Shown here piece by piece: positions 36,940-46,138 of a stretch of DNA of 64,000 nt. This stretch comes from Vibrio furnissii CIP 102972. Lineage in GTDB: Bacteria; Pseudomonadota; Gammaproteobacteria; Enterobacterales; Vibrionaceae. A program made the position numbers and the translations under genes. The notes beneath the pieces are model-generated. The model worked only from the letters and a program-made list of their open reading frames with translations. It ran no database searches and was not told where the DNA came from. The stretch spans positions 1 through 64,000 of the forward strand of contig NZ_ACZP01000014.1 in the NCBI RefSeq assembly GCF_000176175.1, given 5' to 3'. The first letter of the stretch is position 1. The number at the start of each line of letters is the position of its first letter.

Positions 36940-39900
36940 TTAGTTGTTATCCACTTTTATAATGTCATGTAACAGCGTGGTGATGTCTGCACTGGTTGAT
37001 TGGCTATTAATATCGAACTCAACGGCCCCATCATTCAACACAATGGATTGCGTATAATTGTTCGCGGCAATCGTCAGCTCAAGCTCCGAACCATCCACTG
37101 TCACTTCAATGTTTTCCAGTAGATCTTCCATCGAACTGTAAGACGTCTCGTCGAGCATATGTGACAAATCAATCTTATCGCCTGCATGGAAGTCAGTAAT
37201 GACATCCATGTGGTTCTTAAACTGACCATCGACGGCAGCGTTGAGGGCTCCTTCACCACCGAAGACAAACAGGTCATGGCCATCACCACCGGTCAGAATG
37301 TCGTTGCCATACCCGCCAATGAGAATGTCATCCCCCGCACCACCATTGAGCGTATCATCACCACCTTGGCCATAGAGGATGTCGTCCCCAGCGCCGCCAT
37401 TGAGGATATCGTCACCACCACGAGTATCACCCGCAACGTTAAATAACTCATGATTGTCTTTGATGAATTCATAGATATCGACCTGAGACGGTGTTACCCC
37501 ATCACGCAATTCTAAGAATTCAACCAATCCGTTGTACCCTGCGCCAATTTTCGAGTCAGCATCAACGCCCACATCTGCCCATGGTAAACCATCCGTGTTA
37601 ATTGAATCACCAAACAGGATATCGTTACCTTCGTTGCCGTTGACCGTATCGTTGCCCATCTCCGCAATGTCAGTGATGGTTTCAGCACCTTGCAGTGCTG
37701 CTTTTAGTTCATCAGCTGAATTTACAATTTGGACTTCGCCAGCTTGAGCATAGTAAGGGATGTAAGTATCAATTGATCCGACTTCTGCCCACGCCTTACT
37801 ACTTCCATTATACCCATCGGTATCTCTATCACCTTCAAAGTTGAATTCAAAGTAGTACGTACCTGCGTTCGCTACGTCAATGTTGATAGTTTCCGAGTGA
37901 CCCGTTGATCCACTCGCAGCAAGTGTTCCATCAGCATGGTATAACTCCCAGAAAAAATCGCCTCTAGAAACACGAACATCAAACTTAATAGTTGAATGAT
38001 CATCGACAATTGACGTCATTTCAGAAACGTATCTAGTCGCTGATCTGTTATCACTCCATTTATAATCGGGATCAGTCATCACCAATTTATCGTCTGCATA
38101 GTACACGCTGCCTGAACCATCGGTTTGTGTTAGCTGAGCGTGAGTGCCATCATCAAAATGCAAGACTTTATTCGAAACATACAGGCCTTCAACAGCTTGC
38201 AATGACGTATCTGATGTATTGTCAAAGAACATCAACCGGCCTTCTGTAATACCACTACCGATACCAATCGCATGTACGGCGCTCTGACTGCTCAAGTCTT
38301 TGAATGCCTCTAACGCGTCATACATATCCCGGTAATCCGTTTGATTGCCCGCACCGTTATCACCACTATTACTAAAGGTTGGATCCCCATCCGTTAGGAA
38401 ATAAGTTAAATTCTCATAGCCCTCTGTTGGCTGATGACTAAACCAATTACTCGCTAAATCAAACGCCGCTTCGTAGTTAGTGCCCCCTTCGGCATCCATA
38501 TCTTGAATTTCTGTCAGCAATTGCTGCAAGTTATCAGCGGTGAGTTGAAGTGTTAGCGCTGAGTGAGCACTAGATTCAAAACCAATAAGATTAATATTGA
38601 TAACACCATCATGATTCACTAAATCTGTAGCAAGGTTTGTGAGAGCATCGATGACTAGTTTCATTCGCGAAGCATTATACTGTGACTGGCTTTGGTAACT
38701 ATTGCTGAAACCATTGTCATTGCCAGCTAAGTCAAACTTCATCGAACCTGACGTATCGATAATTAGAGCAATATTGTAATTGACACCCGGTTGAACACTG
38801 ACAACATAGCCGCCAATATCGCCCATCAACACATCGTCGCCTTTTCCACCTTCCACTGTGTTGTCACCGTTAGGTGCGCTGTCCGGCAGACCAACAGAAC
38901 CAATGTCTGTTGATGCGTATTTAGGGAGATCCAACGCTTCACCGTTGAGGTCAACTTCTTGTGCGCCAACTGTCACTGATAATTCTGGTGATGTACCTGT
39001 CGGCGCTTCAACCACGACGGTTGCTTTGCCATCAGAATCCAGGGCGCTGACCGGAATGCTCCAACGTCCGTCACCGAGGTTCGTACCAACAGATAATGTC
39101 GCATCATCTGGCACACCGGAGACAATGACCTCTGTGACGACTTCGCTGCCATCAGCATCGTTGAGATCAACGTCGATATTGAGTTCAAATAAGTCGGCGG
39201 TCTTGACGAGTTTGCCATCACTGATCTCGTACTTGCCATCATTCAAATACAGCGTTTCGATACTGTAAAAGTCATGGAACGCGCCGGTAACCTTATCTTT
39301 CAAACGCAAGTCAAACGAATCACAATCGTCTCGCTGGATCAGTTCAAGATCAGCAAGTGAACCCGGTAAATAGGCAACATCGGTCCCACCTTCGCCGTAA
39401 TATGCTGTCGTGACCGAAAGCGACGTTGAAATCAGGGTGTCGTTACCATTGCCGCCAGTATCATCACCGTAAAGATCCAACGTACCATTCGTCACGTTGC
39501 CACCAATCAGAATATCCGAACCACTGCGACCGAATATTTGCTGAACGGATTCATCACCAATCAGGACATTGTTTTCACTGTTACCCCAAAGGCGTGCACT
39601 TTCTTGATAACCGTCATTCACGTGGTTCTCTTCAAGCTGCTCCACGAAATCAACCACATAATTATCAACGCTATTAAGCGAAGCCGTCACAGACAGACCA
39701 TCCGACACGGGTTCAACGTGCACAGTCACAGTGGCTGAATCCGTTAATCCATCGCTGTCTTGCACCGTGTAGGTAAAGGTCGCATCGCCATTAAAGCCAG
39801 CCGCTGGCTTAAAGCTGATCGTCCCATCCTCGTTCAGCGTCACCGTCCCTGTCGACGGAGAATCGACAGAGATAATGGTTAATGTATCACCATCTGGATC

Positions 39901-41397
39901 AGAGTCGTTTGCCAGCACAACAGATGGGTCAATCGTGAGACTGCCATCTTGCACCATGCAGAGTTCATCGCCCAGCACTGGCGCATCAAGCAGTGGAGAG
40001 AAGTTCCCCACAAGGGCTCCGTCTTCATATTGTCCAATGGCGATATCCAAAACGGCATTGCCACCTTGATCCCAATAGACAATTTCGACACTGTGGTAAC
40101 CATCTGAATCTAAGGTAAAGGTGTCATGAACACGTTCAGTCGTGGACTGGATACCGTCGTACTGAGCAACCACTTGACCATCGATTTTAATAAAGTAACC
40201 GTCGTCCGCATTCACTTTCAGCGAATAAGTCCCTGCTGCCAAGAACACTGCGCCAGTCAACAGCATCACACCATCGGTGGTGGAGCTCGGTACAGACCCT
40301 TTCATCGAGCTCGCATCAGAACCCAAGAAGTCTTGTAACTGCGACTCGGACGTCAAACCACCATATTTATTACTATTACTTAACTGGTAATCAATGTTAG
40401 ACACATCAAACGTCACGTTCGGCTCATTTTGAGCAATAAGCGCCAGAGCATCTGCAACCGAATCCATGTTCCCCAAACCACCCGAATGCTCGTTATAAGC
40501 ATAATATTTGCCCGAGAAGCAGTGATTGCTGGTTGATGTGTCGTCTTGGGCGATAGGTGCCGCATCGTCGTCGATGATGGTCGCTGTGCCTGTCGCAACA
40601 TCAGTGCCATTGCCTACCGTCAACGTGAACGTTTCATTCGCTTCGTCGATGGTGTCTTGTGTGGTTTGGACTGTCGCCGTGAACGACGTCACGCCCGCTG
40701 GCACCGTGATCAGACCCGTTTCGCTGTCGTACGTCACGCCATTGCTGAACGTCACACTGCTGCTGTAGTCATCGCTGCCCGCTGTATCGGTCGCGCCACC
40801 CAAGTCGAACTCGTAAGTGGTCGCACTGCTGCTCGCATTGCTCAACGTCACGGTGAACACCGCGTCTTGACCTTCATCCACTTCTGAGCTGCTGATGGTC
40901 GACACGGTTGGATTTTCCGAAGTCGCATCAGCGCTCGATGCCGCAGACGTCACCAAAACGCTCGACAGTGCCAAACTTTGTGTTTGAGAAAGGCCTAAGC
41001 TTTCGAAGCCGGTGGTGTCGAAGCTGGTGATCGCGATGGTTTCTGAGCCGATGCGTTCGACCGTGGCGGCGGCGGTGAGTGCCGAACCTTGGCCTCCGCC
41101 GGCTGCGGGAGCAAGTTCTTCGTCTACCTGGGTGGGATCCTGCCCCTCTTCTAGGGCGGCAAAAATACGCGCAACGTCGTCTGTGATGTCTTGTGGGTTG
41201 TTATTGGCGTCAATGATCTGCGTTTTGAGTGCAGCCTCATCACTGATGTCATCACCGCGTTGCACGATCACCGTTCCTTGCGGCAATTTCTCCCCGATGA
41301 GCGCGGTTCGAATATTGCCATTCACGTCGATGACGATCATTTGGTTTGCAGACAGAATCCCACTAAACACAAGAGAGTTAACACTCATAAAAGACAA
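36940..41397 (-). CDS. LapG-cleavable RTX adhesin with Calx-beta, PA14-like and VWA domains
   Basis: A 1485-residue type I secreted cell-surface adhesin. The N-terminal retention module (1-130) holds PAAG at residues 97-100, matching the LapG cleavage motif. Then: Calx-beta-like (about 163-277), PA14-like carbohydrate-binding fold (about 293-470), a VCBS/cadherin-like module (about 485-563), RTX-like turns (605-660), a VWA domain with MIDAS residues D881-T-S883-G-S885, and RTX repeats GGDDILNGGAGDDILYGQ from about 1327. It ends in a C-terminal secretion-signal region (FGGEGA..HMDVITDFHAGDKIDLS). It has no long tandem Ig array and is short for the class. It lies divergent from its exporter, protease and c-di-GMP receptor genes. 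The ligand is unknown. Confidence 0.93.
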   Translation of the reverse strand: MSFMSVNSLVFSGILSANQMIVIDVNGNIRTALIGEKLPQGTVIVQRGDDISDEAALKTQIIDANNNPQDITDDVARIFAALEEGQDPTQVDEELAPAAGGGQGSALTAAATVERIGSETIAITSFDTTGFESLGLSQTQSLALSSVLVTSAASSADATSENPTVSTISSSEVDEGQDAVFTVTLSNASSSATTYEFDLGGATDTAGSDDYSSSVTFSNGVTYDSETGLITVPAGVTSFTATVQTTQDTIDEANETFTLTVGNGTDVATGTATIIDDDAAPIAQDDTSTSNHCFSGKYYAYNEHSGGLGNMDSVADALALIAQNEPNVTFDVSNIDYQLSNSNKYGGLTSESQLQDFLGSDASSMKGSVPSSTTDGVMLLTGAVFLAAGTYSLKVNADDGYFIKIDGQVVAQYDGIQSTTERVHDTFTLDSDGYHSVEIVYWDQGGNAVLDIAIGQYEDGALVGNFSPLLDAPVLGDELCMVQDGSLTIDPSVVLANDSDPDGDTLTIISVDSPSTGTVTLNEDGTISFKPAAGFNGDATFTYTVQDSDGLTDSATVTVHVEPVSDGLSVTASLNSVDNYVVDFVEQLEENHVNDGYQESARLWGNSENNVLIGDESVQQIFGRSGSDILIGGNVTNGTLDLYGDDTGGNGNDTLISTSLSVTTAYYGEGGTDVAYLPGSLADLELIQRDDCDSFDLRLKDKVTGAFHDFYSIETLYLNDGKYEISDGKLVKTADLFELNIDVDLNDADGSEVVTEVIVSGVPDDATLSVGTNLGDGRWSIPVSALDSDGKATVVVEAPTGTSPELSVTVGAQEVDLNGEALDLPKYASTDIGSVGLPDSAPNGDNTVEGGKGDDVLMGDIGGYVVSVQPGVNYNIALIIDTSGSMKFDLAGNDNGFSNSYQSQSQYNASRMKLVIDALTNLATDLVNHDGVININLIGFESSAHSALTLQLTADNLQQLLTEIQDMDAEGGTNYEAAFDLASNWFSHQPTEGYENLTYFLTDGDPTFSNSGDNGAGNQTDYRDMYDALEAFKDLSSQSAVHAIGIGSGITEGRLMFFDNTSDTSLQAVEGLYVSNKVLHFDDGTHAQLTQTDGSGSVYYADDKLVMTDPDYKWSDNRSATRYVSEMTSIVDDHSTIKFDVRVSRGDFFWELYHADGTLAASGSTGHSETINIDVANAGTYYFEFNFEGDRDTDGYNGSSKAWAEVGSIDTYIPYYAQAGEVQIVNSADELKAALQGAETITDIAEMGNDTVNGNEGNDILFGDSINTDGLPWADVGVDADSKIGAGYNGLVEFLELRDGVTPSQVDIYEFIKDNHELFNVAGDTRGGDDILNGGAGDDILYGQGGDDTLNGGAGDDILIGGYGNDILTGGDGHDLFVFGGEGALNAAVDGQFKNHMDVITDFHAGDKIDLSHMLDETSYSSMEDLLENIEVTVDGSELELTIAANNYTQSIVLNDGAVEFDINSQSTSADITTLLHDIIKVDNN

Positions 41398-41810
41398 CCC
41401 CAGAAACTTTTTTAGTCATTTTACCGCACAACATTCACACATTGACGGCATTTATTATTTAGGAAAATTTCTCGAAAGATATCACTAAACCTTAGTTAAA
41501 CAAAGGTTAAAACGACGTACTGTTAACGTTTTTTTGACGCATTTAATAATTTTTGACCACAAATCATTGGAACGAACATCACATTAAAAATGTGACAATC
41601 CCGCCTTTATTTTGAGGATACATGTAGGTAGAATCCGCGCCTTATTAATGAGTTAACGTCATAGCACCCTTTTGCTGTGCAACAGGTTGATAATTTATCG
41701 CTGTTTTCCGTCACATTTTTGACACTTCAACTCATTCGTCCAATTAATGAGACAGGTTCTAGATTAGACTCTGCGCTCATTTATTTTTTACCTGACATGG
41801 GAGTTTGATT
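41398..41810. other. Divergent regulatory region of the adhesin locus
   Basis: About 410 bases between the adhesin and exporter-channel genes, AT-rich, with no credible ORF. A perfect small hairpin TCACATT-AAA-AATGTGA lies at 41579-41595. The 9-mer ATTAATGAG occurs twice (41644-41652 and 41743-41751). TTGACA at 41719-41724 is a possible -35 for the plus-strand operon, with only a loose -10 (ATTAAT, 18 bases on). No c-di-GMP riboswitch was recognised. Binding sites for c-di-GMP-responsive regulators may be here but cannot be named from sequence alone. Confidence 0.55.
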
Positions 41811-43124
41811 TTGAAAGGGTTTTCCTTAAGTACTCTGGTATGTGCCCTTGCGATAACCAGTCCTGCACTTGCTCAAACGTTAGAACAAGCGGTGTCGTTA
41901 ACTTTGGCATCAAATCCTGAACTCAAAAGTGCATTTAACCAGTACAAAAGTCGCGTATCTGAATCTAATGCGGTTTCAGGTGCTTACCTTCCACGTATCG
42001 ATCTCGATGCCGGAATTGGGTATGAAGGAATCAACCCAGCAGAATCAAGCAGTAGTGAAAATACGGACATGACGCGCAAAGACGTCACACTGACCTTGAA
42101 TCAGTTGATTTGGGATGGCTCTGCAACGTTGAACGACATGGACCGTACGGCCGCAGAAGCTGAAGCCGATCGCTATCAACTGTTGGCCGATGCGTCCGAC
42201 AAAGCCTTGGAAGTTGCCAGAATCTACTTGGAAGCCACGAAAGCCCATGACGTGTTAGTTCTCTCTGAGAATAACTTAGCAACGCACAAAGAAATCTACC
42301 GCGACATTAAGAAGCGCTCAGAATCCGGTATTGGCTCAATTGCAGATGTGACTCAGGTGGAAGCGCGGATAGCAAAAGCGCACGGAAATCTCTTGGCGGC
42401 TCAGAACAACCTTTTTGATGCCTATACCCAGTTTCGCCGTCTAGTCGGTCAAGAGCCATTGGGATTATTGTTCCCACGCGCCGACAGTACAGCCCTGCCT
42501 TTAACTGTTGACGATGCCATCGAACGCGCTCAGCAATCTCACCCGGTCATTAAAGTTGCGCAAACCGACGTGGATGCTGCTCGTTCGCAGTATAAACAGT
42601 CGAAAGCGCCGAATTATCCAACGGTGTCCTTTGAAGCCTCTCAAACCTGGCTCAATGACGCCGGGGGCTATAAAGGCAGTAGTGACGAAACCACGGCCAT
42701 GATTCGCGTGCGTTATAACCTGTTTAACGGGGGTTCTGACCGACACAGAACCGAAGGCGCCGCGTATCAGCTCAACCAAGCCAAGGACCTACGCGAAAGC
42801 ACGTTCCGCACTGTAGAAGAAGGGCTTCGATTGTCGTGGAATGCATTGGATTTAACGCTGCAACAAAAAGAGTTTTTGGCAGATCACGTTGATTCGGCCT
42901 CAAAAACGGTCATTGCTTACCGCAAACAGTATTTGATTGGTCAGCGCACCCTGCTGGATTTGTTGAATACCGAAAATGAACTGTTTGAAGCACGTAAAGA
43001 CTATTTGGATGCGAAATACGCGGAACAATACGCCAAATACCGATTAATGAATGCGACTGGTAATTTGTTGGATGCGTTGCGCGTTGACGTGCCGGCTGAA
43101 TGGATGGAAAAGGTAGAGTATTAA
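41811..43124 (+). CDS. TolC-family outer-membrane channel of the adhesin exporter (LapE-like)
   Basis: About 437 residues. Signal peptide FSLSTLVCALAITSPALA, then the outer-membrane efflux repeat structure beginning TLEQAVSLTLASNPEL, with two long coiled-coil halves. The C-terminal motif YRKQYLIGQRTLLDLLNTENEL is typical of T1SS channels. A TTG at 41811 is preferred as start because GGAG lies seven bases before it; a second TTG two codons earlier is too close. It should complete a LapB-LapC-LapE tunnel that exports and retains the adhesin. First gene of the plus-strand lap operon. Confidence 0.92.
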   Translation: MKGFSLSTLVCALAITSPALAQTLEQAVSLTLASNPELKSAFNQYKSRVSESNAVSGAYLPRIDLDAGIGYEGINPAESSSSENTDMTRKDVTLTLNQLIWDGSATLNDMDRTAAEAEADRYQLLADASDKALEVARIYLEATKAHDVLVLSENNLATHKEIYRDIKKRSESGIGSIADVTQVEARIAKAHGNLLAAQNNLFDAYTQFRRLVGQEPLGLLFPRADSTALPLTVDDAIERAQQSHPVIKVAQTDVDAARSQYKQSKAPNYPTVSFEASQTWLNDAGGYKGSSDETTAMIRVRYNLFNGGSDRHRTEGAAYQLNQAKDLRESTFRTVEEGLRLSWNALDLTLQQKEFLADHVDSASKTVIAYRKQYLIGQRTLLDLLNTENELFEARKDYLDAKYAEQYAKYRLMNATGNLLDALRVDVPAEWMEKVEY

Positions 43125-43125
43125 C

Positions 43126-43752
43126 ATGAACATTCGCACTTTGTTGCTGGCTGTAATGGCTGTGTCGTTATCACGTCCGCTATTGGCAAATGAAGAGCCC
43201 AATCCCGACGTTTACGACTATATTCAAACCCCGGTCGCAAACCAGATGGATGATTTGTTGGATGACGATAATGACGGCGTCATCAACGCACGAGATAAAT
43301 GCCCGGACACGCCCGCAGCATCGCAGATCGATAATGAAGGCTGTGGCACCGCGATCAAATCGTCGCATTTACAAAAACTGCATATTCTGTTTGCGAACAA
43401 TTCGAGTACGATTCCGCCAGTATTTATGAATCAGATTCGCCAGATGGCTGATTTTCTTAAGCTTTACCCAGAAGCATCCATTGAACTGCAAGGCTACGCC
43501 AGCAAAGTCGGTAAAGCTGACCACAACTTGGCGTTATCAAAGCAGCGTTCTGAAGCTGTACGTCTGCAACTGCTGCGTTTCGGAGTCACGCCAAAGCGCA
43601 TTCGCATCGTCGGTTATGGCGATACGGTGTTAGCCGTCAACGGCGAAGATCAAGTCAGTCACGCACAAAACCGCCGCGTCACCGCGAGTGTGGTTGGGTT
43701 TAAAGGTGAAATCGTAAAAGAGTGGACGGTGTTCACGACGCTACCGCGATAA
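43126..43752 (+). CDS. OmpA-family lipid-envelope protein in the lap operon
   Basis: A 208-residue exported protein (signal peptide to about residue 22). A thrombospondin type 3-like calcium motif DDDNDGVINARDKCPDTPA is followed by an OmpA C-terminal peptidoglycan-binding domain (about 80-195; LQGYASKVGKADHNLALSKQRSEAV, NRRVTA). There is no N-terminal barrel. It begins one base after the exporter-channel stop, so it belongs to the operon. It may tether the export complex or adhesin to peptidoglycan; its role in Lap systems is not established. Confidence 0.88.
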   Translation: MNIRTLLLAVMAVSLSRPLLANEEPNPDVYDYIQTPVANQMDDLLDDDNDGVINARDKCPDTPAASQIDNEGCGTAIKSSHLQKLHILFANNSSTIPPVFMNQIRQMADFLKLYPEASIELQGYASKVGKADHNLALSKQRSEAVRLQLLRFGVTPKRIRIVGYGDTVLAVNGEDQVSHAQNRRVTASVVGFKGEIVKEWTVFTTLPR

Positions 43753-43814
43753 GCTGAATTCCACCCGCGCCCCGTCAAATGGTGATCGCGTCAACACCCA
43801 GTCTTCATACCGAT

Positions 43815-43844
43815 AAAGTCCCGAACACTTTTGCTCGGGACTTT
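43815..43844 (+). terminator. Hairpin between the ompA-like and lapC-like genes
   Basis: AAAGTCCCGA (43815-43824) pairs exactly with TCGGGACTTT (43835-43844) across a 10-base loop. The following sequence GGTGTTTTG is only partly T-rich, so it is a weak or partial terminator within the lap operon. Confidence 0.6.
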
Positions 43845-44025
43845 GGTGTTTTGTCACGTTGTTCCATTGATGGCCATCAGAAAAACCATAAATATCTGCA
43901 CCATGTATAAAAAATTCCCATGCATCATAGTCAGTTATAAAAATAGCAGACATAATTAAGCTACGCTTTATCTTATACACGATGTCATTGTTCCAGGCTC
44001 CATTAAACCATCGCAGGATCGCACC

Positions 44026-45417
44026 ATGAGTCAACGCAGTTACCACCAGCTCTCGCCCGGCGAACTTGAATTTGTCGACGACCAGACAGCCGCACTGCTG
44101 CTCAATACGCCCAGCAGTGCCCGGATTATGTTGTGGGTCATGGTGCTATTTTTCATTCTGGCGGGCGCGTGGGCATCGTGGGCACAAATCGACAAAGTCA
44201 CGGTAGGCCAAGGCAAAGTCGTTCCCTCGTCGCAAATTCAAGTGGTGCAAAACCTTGAAGGCGGCTTGGTCAAACAGATTCTGGTTCGTGAAGGCGAGCA
44301 GGTCAAAAAAGGTCAACAGTTGCTGCTGATTGACGACACCCGCTTTCGTTCCGACTATCGCGAGCGCGAACAACAAGTGGCCAACCTCACCGCCAGCGTC
44401 TTGCAGCTTTCTGCGTCCATCGCCAGCGTGGTGGTCAATGATGAATTCACGGAAGCCGAGTGGGAAAAAAGCGTTCGCATTGATTACACCAAGCTTGCGT
44501 TTCCGCCCGCGTTGGTGGAATCCCAACCCGATTTGGTTGAACGTCAGCGCGCTCAATATCGCCAAGATTTGGATAACTTGCGCAACCAACTGTCGGTTAT
44601 TTCGCAGCAAGTAAAACAGAAACAACAAGATTTGGTCGAGATCCAAGCGCGCGTGCGTAACTTGCGCCAGAGCTACAGCTACGCCAATAAAGAGCTGGAA
44701 ATCACCAAACCACTGGCGGATGAAGGCGTCGTGCCGCGCATCGAATTGCTGAAGTTACAGCGTCAAGTGAACGATACTCGCCGCGATCTCACCTCTAGCG
44801 AACTCAAAGTGCCGGTATTGAAATCCGCGCTGCGTGAATCGATGCTGAGCCGTATCGATGCGGCACTGAAGTTCCGTTCCCAACAACAAGAAGCACTCAA
44901 CCAAACTCAAGACAAACTCTCAGCGATGACGGAATCCACCGTCGGCCTTGAAGATCGAGTCAACCGTACTGTGGTGCTCTCCCCTGTGACAGGCACCATC
45001 AAAACCCTGTACGTCAACACTGTTGGTGGCGTGATTCAACCGGGGATGGACATTGTCGAGATCGTCCCCACGGAAGATACCTTGTTAGTCGAAGCGCAGA
45101 TCGCACCGCAAGACATCGCATTTTTGCGGCCAGATCTCCCTGCGATTGTTAAGTTCAGCGCCTATGATTTTACCAAATACGGCGGGTTAGAAGGCACGTT
45201 GGAACACATCAGCGCCGACACGTCCCAAGATGAGGACGGCAACAGTTTTTATCTGGTGCGAGCGCGCACCAAAGAGACGTCTCTCGGTCACGATGAAAGC
45301 CTGCCGATCATTCCCGGCATGACGGCCTCGGTCGACATCATCACTGGTAAACGGACCGTGCTGGACTACTTACTTAAGCCCATCCTCAGCGCCAAAAACA
45401 ACGCACTGCGGGAATAA
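44026..45417 (+). CDS. HlyD-family membrane fusion protein of the adhesin exporter (LapC-like)
   Basis: A 463-residue type I secretion adaptor. One transmembrane helix lies near residues 37-57 after a short cytoplasmic tail. Then comes a lipoyl/barrel-sandwich region (GQGKVVPSSQIQVVQNLEGG), long coiled coils (about 95-300), and a beta-barrel region ending in the family tail PGMTASVDIITGKRTVLDYLLKP. It bridges the ABC exporter and the outer-membrane channel. GCAGGATC precedes the ATG. The 273-base gap before it holds a hairpin and may contain a second promoter. Confidence 0.93.
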   Translation: MSQRSYHQLSPGELEFVDDQTAALLLNTPSSARIMLWVMVLFFILAGAWASWAQIDKVTVGQGKVVPSSQIQVVQNLEGGLVKQILVREGEQVKKGQQLLLIDDTRFRSDYREREQQVANLTASVLQLSASIASVVVNDEFTEAEWEKSVRIDYTKLAFPPALVESQPDLVERQRAQYRQDLDNLRNQLSVISQQVKQKQQDLVEIQARVRNLRQSYSYANKELEITKPLADEGVVPRIELLKLQRQVNDTRRDLTSSELKVPVLKSALRESMLSRIDAALKFRSQQQEALNQTQDKLSAMTESTVGLEDRVNRTVVLSPVTGTIKTLYVNTVGGVIQPGMDIVEIVPTEDTLLVEAQIAPQDIAFLRPDLPAIVKFSAYDFTKYGGLEGTLEHISADTSQDEDGNSFYLVRARTKETSLGHDESLPIIPGMTASVDIITGKRTVLDYLLKPILSAKNNALRE

Positions 45418-45455
45418 CGGAGAAGTGGCAACCTCATGAGAACGGATGAGCCGCA

Positions 45456-46133
45456 GTGGCGACACGTAGTGTGAAGCGTTGGCTGGCGGTGCTGGCTGCG
45501 TTGGCAGTGTCTTCGCTGGTCGGCGCCTTGAATACCCAAGAGCAACAGTGGGTGGATGCCGTAAGCGCCACCTACGGCGAACGTGCGGGTAAACGCGTTG
45601 CCACGTGGCGCAGCGAAATGGCCCGTTATCACGCGTTGCCGGAGCGTGAGCAGCTCACCGAGGTGAACCGGTTCTTTAATCAGCTCTACTTTGTCAATGA
45701 CGATGTGCTATGGGGCAAAAATGATTATTGGGCGACGCCGCTAGAATTTTTGGGCAGTAACGCTGGCGACTGTGAAGATTTCACCATCGCCAAATATTTT
45801 TCACTGCTGGAACTTGGGGTTTCAGACAAAAAGCTGCGCTTGGTGTACGTCAAAGCCATTGAGTTGAACCAGTTTCACATGGTGTTGGCCTACTACCAAA
45901 CCCCAAGCGCGCAGCCGTTAATCTTGGATAACATCAACCCACAAATCAAACCGGCATCACAACGTCGGGACCTGCTGCCGATTTACAGCTTTAATGGTCA
46001 ACATTTGTGGTTGATGAAATCCAAAAATGGCGAACTCGCAGGCAACTCTTCACGGCTCAGCCTGTGGAATGACTTACGTTCACGCGAACGCTCGCTGAAC
46101 TTGAATAAACCGTTGGTCAATTACGATGAGTAG
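45456..46133 (+). CDS. lapG: Periplasmic cysteine protease LapG
   Basis: A 225-residue transglutaminase-like (BTLCP) protease with an N-terminal signal (WLAVLAALAVSSLVGA). The catalytic triad is Cys106 in GDCEDFTIAKY, His141 in FHMVLAYY and Asp158 in LDNI. LapG cuts the N-terminal retention module of LapA-type adhesins after two Ala, releasing them from the cell, unless LapD sequesters it. The matching PAAG site is in the adhesin encoded divergently. A GTG start with GGATGAG upstream is used. It is five bases ahead of lapD. Confidence 0.94.
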   Translation: MATRSVKRWLAVLAALAVSSLVGALNTQEQQWVDAVSATYGERAGKRVATWRSEMARYHALPEREQLTEVNRFFNQLYFVNDDVLWGKNDYWATPLEFLGSNAGDCEDFTIAKYFSLLELGVSDKKLRLVYVKAIELNQFHMVLAYYQTPSAQPLILDNINPQIKPASQRRDLLPIYSFNGQHLWLMKSKNGELAGNSSRLSLWNDLRSRERSLNLNKPLVNYDE

Positions 46134-46138
46134 GTAAG

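Noticed and set aside
37273-37419. Repetitive DNA at the adhesin 3' part as a CRISPR or tandem repeat locus
   Set aside because: The repetition is at the level of the nine-residue RTX calcium-binding motif (GGxGxDxLx) within an intact coding frame.
41012-41488. A 158-codon plus-strand ORF opposite the adhesin N-terminus
   Set aside because: It is the shadow of the Ala/Thr/Ser-rich adhesin coding frame and starts inside it.
41579-41595. TCACATT-AAA-AATGTGA as a CRP site
   Set aside because: The half-sites are turned outward relative to the CRP consensus TGTGA-N6-TCACA, so it does not fit.
41398-41810. A possible c-di-GMP riboswitch in the adhesin divergent region
   Set aside because: None of the conserved GEMM-type core sequences was seen on either strand; only a small simple hairpin and a repeated 9-mer are present.
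43741-44046. A 101-codon minus-strand ORF between the ompA-like and lapC-like genes
   Set aside because: It overlaps both flanking operon genes, contains the 43815-43844 hairpin, and has no good start signal. A 70-residue version from 43953 reads somewhat protein-like but has no support.
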